Shown here: positions 14,624 to 22,190 of the stretch, one piece after another
How the letters are laid out: each line of letters begins with the position of its first letter
Position numbering within the stretch: position 1 is the first letter of the stretch
Origin: Planctomycetia bacterium
GTDB lineage: Bacteria; Planctomycetota; Planctomycetia; Pirellulales; UBA1268
Reading direction: 5' to 3'
Length of the DNA stretch: 22,190 nt
NCBI GenBank assembly: GCA_009926295.1
Contig: RFPF01000016.1
Span: forward strand, 1-22,190
Made by a program: the position numbers and the translations under genes
Notes under the pieces: model-generated
The model's input: only the letters and a program-made list of their open reading frames with translations
Told to the model about the DNA's origin: nothing
The model's database searches: none

Positions 14624-14977
14624 ATGATGACCTGCCTGCTCAAGTCGAAAATCCACCGTGCCACCGTGACGGGCGCCTCGGTCGACTACGAAGGCAGCCT
14701 GACGATCGCCGCCGACCTCGCCGAGCGGGTGGGGCTGCGGGCCTATGAGCGAATCCTCGTGGGCAACCTGGCCAACGGCGAGCGGTTCGAAACCTACGTA
14801 ATCTTCGGCGAGGCCGGTTCGGGCGTGATCGAACTCAACGGGGCGACTGCCCACCTCGGCAAGCCCGGCGACCGGCTCACGATCATGTCGTTCGCCTGGC
14901 TGAGCGAGGCGGAATCCACCGCGCATGCCCCGGCGGTGATCGTGCTCGACGAGAAGAATCGCATCGCCCGCGGCTGA
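14624..14977 (+). CDS. panD: Aspartate 1-decarboxylase
   Basis: PanD turns L-aspartate into beta-alanine for pantothenate synthesis, using a pyruvoyl group made by self-cleavage. The 117-residue product carries the hallmark residues at the same numbers as the E. coli enzyme: Lys9 (KSKIHR), Tyr22, the Gly24-Ser25 cleavage site (YEGSLTI), and Arg54 and Tyr58 (NGERFETY). GSGVIELNGATAHL and PGDRLTIMSFA follow as in the family. That numbering supports the first of the two adjacent ATGs (14624). The product feeds PanC, encoded at 4070-4957 on the other strand. It lies 46 bases after the esterase gene, and its stop is two bases from the convergent DUF1501 stop. Confidence 0.97.
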   Translation: MMTCLLKSKIHRATVTGASVDYEGSLTIAADLAERVGLRAYERILVGNLANGERFETYVIFGEAGSGVIELNGATAHLGKPGDRLTIMSFAWLSEAESTAHAPAVIVLDEKNRIARG

Positions 14978-14979
14978 CA

Positions 14980-16437
14980 TTAGGCGAGCAGGTCGGGGAT
15001 CACCTTGGCGTGCTCGACACCGGTGAGCTTTTGATCCAGCCCCAGGTGGCGGTAGGTGAACCGCTCGTGGTCGAACCCGAGCAGGTGCAGCACCGTGGCG
15101 TGGAAATCCCGGATGTGCACCGGGTCTTTGACGATGTTGTAGGAGAAGTCGTCGGTCTCCCCGTGGATCTGACCCCCGCGGGCCCCGCCCCCGGCCATCC
15201 ACATCGTGAAGCAGCGCGGGTGGTGGTCGCGGCCGTAGTTTTCCTTCGAGAGGCCGCCCTGCGAGTAGACCGTGCGGCCGAACTCACCGCCCCAGATGAT
15301 GAGCGTCTCGTCCAAGAGGCCGCGGGCCTTGAGATCCTGCACGAGGCCGAAGCAGGGCTGGTCGATGTCCTTGCAGCCGTTCTTGAGCCGGCCGACCACG
15401 TTGGCATGCGTGTCCCAGTGGTTGAGATAGATCTGCACGAACCGCACGCCCCGCTCGACCATCCGCCGGGCCATGAGAACCGAGTTGGCGAATGAGCCGG
15501 GGTTCTTCACGTCGTCGCCGTAGAGGGCGAGCGTGCTTGCCGACTCGCTCGCGATGTTCGTGAGGTCCGGCACGCTCGTCTGCATCCGGAAGGCCATCTC
15601 GTATTGGGCGATCCGCGTGCGCGTCTCGGGGTCGCCGATCTCGGCGAGCGTGCGCTGGTTCAAGGCCTGGAGGCCGTCGAGCGTCTTGCGACGGACGTCG
15701 GCGGGCACGCCGGGCGGGTTGTTGATGTAGAGGATCGGGTCGCCAGCCGAGCGCAGGCTTACGCCCGCATACTCACCGGGCAGGTAGCCGCTCGACCAGA
15801 GCCGGGCCCCGATTGCCTGCGCCTGCTCGGGCTTCGTGGAGCGGGCCGTGAGCACGACGAACGTGGGCAGATCCTTGTTGAGCGAGCCGAGGCCGTAGGC
15901 CGTCCACGAGCCGAGGCAGGGACGGCCCACGATCTGGTTGCCGGTCTGCATGTAGCAGATCGCCGGCTCGTGGTTGATCGCTTCGGTGTGCATGCTCCGG
16001 ATGAAGCACATCTCGTCGACCATCCTGGCGGTGTACGGCAGGAGTTCGCTCACCCACATCCCGCTCGCGCCGTGCTGGGCGAACTTGAACACGGACGGCG
16101 CGATCGGAAACCGCTTCTGGCCGCTCGTCATCGTGGTGAGCCGCTGGCCGTTGCGGACGCTCTCGGGGAGATCCTTGTCGTACCAATCGTCCATCTTCGG
16201 CTTGTAGTCGTAGAGGTCCTGCTGCGGCGGGCCGCCCACCATGTGCAGGTAGATCACGTGCTTCGCCTTCGGGGCGAAGTGCGGGCCGACGGAGGCGTTG
16301 GCCCAGGCCCGGTCCTCCCCCAGCAGCGACGCAAGCGCGGCGCCACCGAGCAGGTGGCTGCCCCGCTCGAAAAACCGACGGCGTGTCAGGTTCAGGCCCA
16401 GCTCATCGAGCGGAGAACGAATCGGGGGAGGGTTCAT
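14980..16437 (-). CDS. DUF1501 family exported protein
   Basis: A 485-residue protein of the DUF1501 family (PF07394), very abundant in planctomycetes and distantly related, as I recall, to the alkaline-phosphatase/sulfatase fold. The start has a twin-arginine type signal, TRRRFFERGSHLLGGAALASLL (18-39), so it is probably exported folded. Family landmarks include HVIYLHMVGGPPQQDLYDYKP, TEAINHEPAICYMQTG, LIIWGGEFGRTVYSQGG and GRDHHPRCFTMWMAGGG. The function is unknown; such genes nearly always travel with a PSCyt1/DUF1549/DUF1553 gene. Here the ATG at 16437 overlaps that partner's stop as ATGA, so the two are translationally coupled. The C-terminus is complete. Confidence 0.95.
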   Translation of the reverse strand: MNPPPIRSPLDELGLNLTRRRFFERGSHLLGGAALASLLGEDRAWANASVGPHFAPKAKHVIYLHMVGGPPQQDLYDYKPKMDDWYDKDLPESVRNGQRLTTMTSGQKRFPIAPSVFKFAQHGASGMWVSELLPYTARMVDEMCFIRSMHTEAINHEPAICYMQTGNQIVGRPCLGSWTAYGLGSLNKDLPTFVVLTARSTKPEQAQAIGARLWSSGYLPGEYAGVSLRSAGDPILYINNPPGVPADVRRKTLDGLQALNQRTLAEIGDPETRTRIAQYEMAFRMQTSVPDLTNIASESASTLALYGDDVKNPGSFANSVLMARRMVERGVRFVQIYLNHWDTHANVVGRLKNGCKDIDQPCFGLVQDLKARGLLDETLIIWGGEFGRTVYSQGGLSKENYGRDHHPRCFTMWMAGGGARGGQIHGETDDFSYNIVKDPVHIRDFHATVLHLLGFDHERFTYRHLGLDQKLTGVEHAKVIPDLLA

Positions 16438-19400
16438 TTGCAGAGGACTTCATCGAGGTTCAGGAGTTCGTTGGTGAGCATCGTCCAGCTCGCGAGCTGG
16501 ACTGGATCGGCTGCCCGCGGCTTCGTGTCGCCGATCGCGATCAGGGCTTTGGCGTCGTCGGGGTGGGCGGCGTACCACGCAGCGAGGTCGGCGAGCGACT
16601 GCTTCACGATCGCCATCTCCTCGGCGGCCAACGGCCGGGCGAGCACGCGCTCGGCGATGAATTCGAACCGCCCTTCGTCTGAGGGACCGCCGATCTCCAG
16701 AGCCCGATCGGCCAGGAACCGCGCCGCCTCGACGAACTGTGGGTCGTTGAGCGTGACGAGTGCCTGGAGGGGCGTGTTGGTCCTCTCCCGCTTCACGCAG
16801 CAGCTCTCGCGCGAAGGTGCATTGAAGATCTCCATCGATGATGGGGGCGCCGATCGCTTCCAAAACCAATACATGCTGCGCCGATAGAGGTTCTCACCGG
16901 CATCGCGCTTGTAGTGCGGGTGTTGCTTTCGGGCATGGCCACCGCCTCCCACACGCCCTCGGGCTGATAGGGCCGCACGCTCGGGCCGCCGATCTGCTTG
17001 ACGAGCAGGCCGCTCGAGGCAAGGGCGTAGTCGCGCACCATCTCGGCATCCATGCGGAACCGGGGGCCCCGCGAGAGCAGCCGGTTGGCGTTGTCTTTCG
17101 TGATTTTTTCGGGAGTCGTCGCCGCGCTCTGCCGATAGGCGGCGCTCGTCACCATCAGCTTGAAGAGCTTCTTCACGTCCCATCCGCTCTCGCGGAACTC
17201 GACGGCCAGCCAATCAAGGAGTTCGGGATGGCTCGGCAGCTCGCCCGTGATCCCGAAGTCACCGGCCGTGCGCACGAGGCCCGTGCCGAAGATCTCCTGC
17301 CAGAAGCGGTTCACCGTCACGCGGGAGGTGAGCGGATGATCCTGAAGCAGGAGCCATTGCGCGAGGCCGAGGCGGTTCTTCGGCAGGCTCTCGGGGAACG
17401 GCGGAAGAATGTCGGGAGTGTCGGGCTTCACCTCGTCCTTCCGCTTGTCGTATTCGCCGCGGTCGAGGATGAAGGCCTTGGGCATCTCGGGCTTTTCCTG
17501 CATCACGTGCGCGATCGTGCCGCGCTTGCGGATCTCGGTGCTTTCGGCCTCGAGCCTGCCGAGCGCGGCCGTCTCCCGCTTGAACGGCTCGTCGAACGTG
17601 GCGAGCCACCAATCGTAGATCGCGTTGGCCGCCTTGGGCCGCTCGGCCGCAGGCAGCTTTACGATGTCGGCGATCGTCTGTGCCCGTGAGAGCCCCTCCA
17701 CCTCACCGGCGGAGAGTCCGCGCCCCCAGATCGAGAGATTCGCAAGGCCGACGCCCCGCGCCGCCCCGTCGGGGGACCGGCTGCCGATCGTCAGCGGTAC
17801 GTCGCTCTTGATCGAATTCCGCTTGAACTTGTTGTTCTCGACGTTGGGCTTCTGCTGGACCTTGCCGTCGTAAAAAATCTTCACGCCCTCGGCCTTGCCG
17901 GAGCCGTCGTAGGCCAGCGTCACGAGGGTCCACGTGTCGGCCCTGAGCTGGTCCTTCGCGGCCACCTTGAAGGCGTCGTCGGGCCACGCGTGGACCATGT
18001 GCATGGCCACACGGCGGCCCTGCACCCACACGTCCCAGCCGCGGTGGGCATTGGCGTCGTCCATCCGGGCGATGACGGCATAGCCGCCATCGTTGGCCGG
18101 AGGCCGAATCCAGAACGACACGCTGAACGCGTGGTCGTGCTCGAAATCACCCGCGCTGGGGATCTCGGCCGCCTTGCCGTCGAGGAGGAGTGCAGGTTCG
18201 CCATTCGGGCCCGGCTGCCACGTGGTCGCGGGTGTCAGGGAAAGATCGCTCTCCTTGCCGATGAGCCTGACTCGGGCTGTTGCACCCTGTCCTTCGATGA
18301 GCGGCAGGTCGACGTGGGGCGTATCCTGAGGCAGCGATTTCGCCACGGCGGTCGCATCGGCCTGCTGGATCCAGGCGTCGAATGCGGGGCGTGCCGCCTT
18401 CCTGCGTGCGTCGACGGCGGTCTTGGCGACGGGTATCTCCCGTTCCAGAACCACGAAACGCGGGCGGTCTTCTGGTTTCGGCACCGTCAGGATGGGCGGC
18501 GTGTCCGCGACGTTGCCGTCCTTGACTGCCTGGGTCGTGTTGTTGAAGAACGCCGAGAGCTCGTAGAACTCCCGCTGCGAGAGCGGATCGAACTTGTGGT
18601 TGTGGCACACGGCGCAGCCGGTCGTGAGGCCGAGCCAAACCGCCGACGTCGTCTCGGTGCGGTCGCGGGCGTAGAGCACGGCGTATTCCTCGTCGATGAT
18701 GCCGCCCTCGTTCGTCGTGATGTTGCAGCGGTTGAAGCCGCTCGCGATCTTGTTGTCGAGGACCTGGTCTGGGGTGGCATCCAGACCATGGTCCTGCACG
18801 AGGTCGCCGGCGAGCTGCAGGATCGTAAACTGGTCGAACGGGATGTTGCGGTTGAAGGCATTGATCACCCACTGCCGGTAGGTCCACATCTCGCGGAAAT
18901 TGTCGAAGTGGATGCCGTGCGTGTCGCCATAGCGGGCGTAGTCGAGCCAGTGACGGCCGCGGTGCTCGCCCCATTCGAGGCTCGCCAGCAGCGTGTCCAC
19001 GAGCCGGTCGTAGGCGTCGGGATGCGGGTCATGCACGAACGCATCGACGAGCGCCGGCTCCGGCGGCAGGCCGGTGAGGTCGAGGGCGAGGCGGCGGGCG
19101 AGCACGTGGCGATCAGCTTCGGCTGCGGGCGTGAGCCCCTCCTGCTCGAGCCTGGCGAGGATGAATCGATCGATCGGGTTCCTCGCCCAGCCCTCATCTT
19201 TGACGGCGGGCAGGTCGGGCCGCTTCGGCGGGATGAACGACCAGTGCGGCTGGTACTCGGCGCCCTCGGCGATCCACCGCTCGAGCAGTTCTTTTTGCTC
19301 GGGCGTGAGCACCTTCTTCACGGACGGCGGCGGCATCACCTCTTCGGGATCGTCGGAGAAAATCCGGTCGAGAGCCACGCTCGAATCCGGGTCGCCCGGC

Positions 19401-19618
19401 ACGATCGCGCCGCTCTCGACCGCCGCGTCGCGGTCGTCGAGCCGCAGGTCCGCCTTGCGGCTGGCCGAGTCGGCTCCGTGGCAGCCGAAGCAGTTTTCGA
19501 CCAGGAGCGGCCGGATGTCCTTGTTGAACGACAGTTTCTCCGCAGTGCGCCCTGCCTGGGCGGCGCCGAGGGTCACGAAAGCGGCGAGCGCGACACTGTG
19601 CGAGAAAGAGCGGAGCAT
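16434..19618 (-). pseudogene. PSCyt1-DUF1549-LamG-DUF1553 (PSD1-type) protein gene with a one-base frameshift
   Basis: The restored product would have 1061 residues. It has a signal peptide (1-22, ending AQA) and a planctomycete cytochrome domain with heme motif CFGCH (43-47). DUF1549 follows (about 145-370), with a second CxxCH, CAVCH, at 335-339. A LamG/concanavalin-like sugar-binding domain spans about 490-640, and DUF1553 runs from about 740 to the end. The ATG at 19618 has AGGAGG just upstream. After codon 901 (CGC, 16918-16916) one base is missing. The original frame runs out of register for 40 residues and stops at 16793, giving 941 residues. The proper frame resumes at the TAC at 16913 (YKRDAGENLYRRSMYWFWKR) and stays intact for 159 residues to 16434, where it overlaps the DUF1501 ATG. 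The preserved tail suggests a recent mutation or a read error. Role: a secreted, probably c-type cytochrome of unknown substrate. Confidence 0.88.
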
Positions 19619-19897
19619 GAAACCTCCTGGTTGCTGACAGGCCGCTCCGGCACGAGGGCCAAAGCGACTTTCAACGAGACTTCCAAGGGTGTCGGCGTTG
19701 CGCTCCGCCGGCACTGACATCCAACTGTCCAAACTATAGCACGCACACAGCCCGCGGTTTCCGGTAGGCCAAGGCCGCAGTGGAGCGCAAGTGCTTTGCA
19801 GGAAGGGCTTTGCCGACAGTCCTGGGCATGGCCCCGCCCTGTCACGAAGCGGTGCCTCGCCCGTAGACTTGCCGGTGTCGCGGGTGTTCCTGCACGC

Positions 19898-19903
19898 GGA
19901 GGG
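19898..19903 (+). promoter_or_regulatory. Shine-Dalgarno deciding a GTG start
   Basis: GGAGGG stands eight bases before the GTG at 19912. It favours that start, which gives a signal peptide, over the internal ATG at 19993. Confidence 0.55.
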
Positions 19904-19911
19904 CTTTGGCC

Positions 19912-22190
19912 GTGGTCGCAAGAGAGTTTCGTCTCCGGTCGGTCTCTCAGGTCGCCGTGGCCGTTGCGGGAATCCTGCTGGGAGGTGTCTCGATGACGGA
20001 TGGAATCACGGAGGCCGACGACGTGCCGGGCGGCCCGCGGGCCGAGGCGTGGAAGCGGGTGCAGCAGGCGCTCGACGAGGGGAAGCCGAAGACGGCGGCC
20101 GAGGCCCTTGCAGGCGTCGAAGAAGCCGCCACGAAGGACAAGGCGTGGGCCGAGGCGGCGCGGGCGATCGCGACGCGCGTGCTCACGGCCACGGGCGACC
20201 GTCCGCCGGACGACCCCGAGCGGCTCGTGCAGTTGGCGGCCTCTGTTCAACGGGCCCCGGCCGAGACACAGGCCGTGCTCCGTGCGATCCAGGCGAACTG
20301 GACGTGGATGTTCTTCCAGCAGAACCGCTGGCGGTTCGCAGAGCGTACGGCGGGCGGTGCGGCGACAGACGACCTCGCCACGATCGCGTCGTGGGATCTG
20401 CCCGGGGTCGTCGGCGAGATTCGCAAGCGGTTCGCTGCGGCGCTCGCGGAGCCAGCGGCCCTCCAGAAACTGCCCGTCGCCGAGTGGACGCCGCTCATCG
20501 CACCCGGCTCGATGCCCGACGCCTACCGGCCGACGGTGTGGGACGTGGTCGTGCGCGACGCGCTCGAGTTTGCCACGTCGGGCGAGCGGGGCGTGGTCGC
20601 ACCGGAAGACGTGTTTGAGCTGGCGGCCGATTCTCCAGCCCTTGGCACGGCCGACGAGTTTCTCGCCTGGAAGCCGGAGGACGATCCGGCCGTCGCGGAC
20701 CGGGAGTCGCCGCTTCTCGAGACGGTGCGGCTCTACCGGGATCTGCTCGCATTCCACCGAGGCGACCAGGATCGCACCGCGTTCCTCGCCGCCGACCTCG
20801 ACCGGATCCTGTGGGCGGCCGGGGCCGCCGTGGGAGACGGGCTTGCCGAACGAAAGGAGGTGGCACTCGAGGCGTTCATCGAGCGGGCTGACACGCACGA
20901 GACGGCGGCGCTTGCCCGATTCCAACTCGCGGAAATGGTGCGTGAGGCGGGTGACCTCGTCGAGGCGCGCGCGATCGCGGCCAAGGGTGCCGAGGCGCAT
21001 CCGAAGAGCCCCGGCGGAACGCTCTGCAGAAACCTGATCGCTGAGATCGAGGCGAAGTCGCTCGCCGTGCAAACGGAGCGCACGTGGGCGGCGCCCTGGC
21101 CCGTTGTTCGGCTCACGGCGCGGAATCTCGACAAGGCCCACGTGCGGATCGTGAAGGCCGACTGGCTCGCCCGCGTGGCCGCCGGCAAGCCGCAGTGGCA
21201 GTGGCTCGACGACGCCGATCGCAAAGCGATTCTGGCCCAGCCGCCGGTGAAAACGTTTTCAGTCGACATCCCCAGGGCCAAGGACTTCGCCGAGGTTGAG
21301 CACGACGTGCCCGTGCCGCAGGATCTGCCCCCGGGGAGCTACTGGGTGCTCGCGAGCCACGCCGCCGACTTCGGCGCCACCGACAACGTCGTCGAGGCCG
21401 CGTTCGTGTGGGTGAGCCGACTCGCGATCGTGTCGGAAGGGGGCGGCAATCGGACGGGGGAAGGGGTCACCGGCTACGTCGTCGATGTCGCGACGGGCGA
21501 GCCGCTGGCGGGGGCGACCGTGAAGGCGTTCGTCCAGGAGACGGGCGGGTATCCCCAGCGATTCAAGGCGGGCATCCCCGTGACAACGGATCGAGAAGGC
21601 CGCTTCGCCTTGCCCGCTGTGCAGGGGCGGCAGGCGGTGATTCACGCCCAGATAAAACTCGACGGCCGTGACGAGGCGATGGCCACCGAGCCGACGGACG
21701 TGTGGCAGCACGATGCCGAGCGGGAGCACCACGCGATCGTGCTCATGACCGACCGCGGCATGTACCGGCCCGGCCAGATCGTGTTCTACAAGGGCATCGT
21801 GTGTCTGGCCGATCCGACGAATCGGAAGTATGCGGCGCTCGCCGGCCAGAAAGTGACGGTCGTGCTCCGGGATGCGAATGGCCGCGAGACCGCGCGGCAG
21901 GAGTTCACGACGAGTGCCAACGGCTCGTTCCACGGCACCTTTCCGATCGCCACCGGCGCGCTGCCGGGCCAGTGGACGATCCTCGCCGAAGGGGTGGGGG
22001 CGACGGGCGTGGCGGCCGTGCGGGTCGAGGAATACAAGCGACCGAAGTTCCAGGTGAAGCTCGCGGCCCCCACTGGCGATGTCGTGCTCGAATCAGCCGT
22101 CACGCTCTCCGGCACGGCCACGACATACACGGGGCTGCCGGTAGCGAATGCAAAAGTCCGCTGGCACGTCGAGCGCGAAGTACGGTTTCC
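19912..22190 (+). CDS. Alpha-2-macroglobulin family protein, N-terminal part (runs off window)
   Basis: 759 residues are visible with no stop. The GTG start gives a signal peptide: basic VAREFRLR followed by a hydrophobic stretch (VAVAVAGILLGGV, about 15-27). Residues about 30-380 are mostly helical and repeat-like, with no clear family. From about 385 beta-rich macroglobulin domains begin. The MG2-type motif MYRPGQIVFYKGI is near residues 617-629 and EEYKRPKFQVKL near 706-717, both typical of bacterial alpha-2-macroglobulins. A carboxypeptidase-regulatory-like fold (GYVVDVATGEPLAGATVKAF) precedes them. The thioester and bait regions would lie beyond the window. Such proteins are thought to trap proteases in the envelope, often with PBP1C, but no PBP gene is seen here. 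It diverges from the PSD1 gene across 293 bases. Confidence 0.9.
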   Translation, partial: MVAREFRLRSVSQVAVAVAGILLGGVSMTDGITEADDVPGGPRAEAWKRVQQALDEGKPKTAAEALAGVEEAATKDKAWAEAARAIATRVLTATGDRPPDDPERLVQLAASVQRAPAETQAVLRAIQANWTWMFFQQNRWRFAERTAGGAATDDLATIASWDLPGVVGEIRKRFAAALAEPAALQKLPVAEWTPLIAPGSMPDAYRPTVWDVVVRDALEFATSGERGVVAPEDVFELAADSPALGTADEFLAWKPEDDPAVADRESPLLETVRLYRDLLAFHRGDQDRTAFLAADLDRILWAAGAAVGDGLAERKEVALEAFIERADTHETAALARFQLAEMVREAGDLVEARAIAAKGAEAHPKSPGGTLCRNLIAEIEAKSLAVQTERTWAAPWPVVRLTARNLDKAHVRIVKADWLARVAAGKPQWQWLDDADRKAILAQPPVKTFSVDIPRAKDFAEVEHDVPVPQDLPPGSYWVLASHAADFGATDNVVEAAFVWVSRLAIVSEGGGNRTGEGVTGYVVDVATGEPLAGATVKAFVQETGGYPQRFKAGIPVTTDREGRFALPAVQGRQAVIHAQIKLDGRDEAMATEPTDVWQHDAEREHHAIVLMTDRGMYRPGQIVFYKGIVCLADPTNRKYAALAGQKVTVVLRDANGRETARQEFTTSANGSFHGTFPIATGALPGQWTILAEGVGATGVAAVRVEEYKRPKFQVKLAAPTGDVVLESAVTLSGTATTYTGLPVANAKVRWHVEREVRF

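Noticed and set aside
16434..17213. Separate 259-residue gene starting at 17213
   Set aside because: Only the part after 16913 has family similarity (DUF1553 end). The part before is the wrong frame of the same PSD1 gene, so this is a frameshift product and not an independent gene.
17990..19717. 575-residue plus-strand frame
   Set aside because: It is antisense to the PSD1 gene, with no motifs and no ribosome site of note.
19801..19912. Near-repeat GGAAGGGCTTTGCCG / GGAGGGCTTTGGCCG
   Set aside because: It is short and imperfect, and the second copy is simply the ribosome site of the next gene. It is not strong enough to call a repeat element.
19573..21141. 522-residue minus-strand frame
   Set aside because: It is antisense to the alpha-2-macroglobulin gene and overlaps the PSD1 start; its composition is that of a shadow frame.

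Overview
The window is GC-rich, densely coded DNA from a member of the Planctomycetota, most likely Pirellulales-like. The strongest markers are a paired PSCyt1-DUF1549-LamG-DUF1553 / DUF1501 gene set, a DUF2617 protein, a Bacteroidetes/Planctomycetes-type split-fold GlmU-like protein, an alternative Lgt and a bacterial alpha-2-macroglobulin. These are chromosomal, mostly housekeeping genes. I saw no insertion sequence, phage gene, CRISPR array or integrase.

Layout from left to right. (1) A minus-strand RND/MMPL transporter runs off the left edge (1-2432). (2) A tightly coupled minus-strand operon follows: folK, panC, lgt and a CDGSH iron-sulfur protein (6051 down to 2642), with overlapping stops and starts. 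(3) After a 476-base divergent intergenic region come a plus-strand CPBP-type membrane protease and a two-gene unit, DUF2617 plus a stand-alone response regulator (6528-8478). (4) metF and a GlmU-like gene lie on the minus strand (8482-10659). (5) A tRNA-Leu(CAA) lies on the plus strand. An LpxH-like metallophosphoesterase on the opposite strand runs into it, so that its stop codon lies opposite the anticodon. (6) A secreted tandem-esterase/SMP-30 fusion and panD lie on the plus strand (11983-14977). (7) The PSD1-type cytochrome gene and its DUF1501 partner lie on the minus strand (19618 down to 14980). The cytochrome gene carries a one-base frameshift near 16914-16916. (8) A secreted alpha-2-macroglobulin-family gene starts at 19912 and runs off the right edge.

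How the genes fit together. FolK and MetF serve folate and one-carbon metabolism. PanC and PanD are consecutive inputs to pantothenate/CoA but sit in different transcription units. Lgt, the GlmU-like protein and the LpxH-like hydrolase belong to envelope (lipoprotein, amino-sugar, lipid A) biogenesis. The esterase/SMP-30 fusion, the PSD1/DUF1501 pair and the alpha-2-macroglobulin are exported proteins.

The most interesting observations are the FolK fusion to what looks like a decayed deoxynucleoside-kinase domain, the phosphoesterase ending inside an antisense tRNA and apparently starting at CTG, the frameshift in the PSD1 gene, the internal esterase duplication, and the DUF2617-receiver bicistron. 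I did not find convincing evidence of a wholly new multi-gene defence or mobile system.
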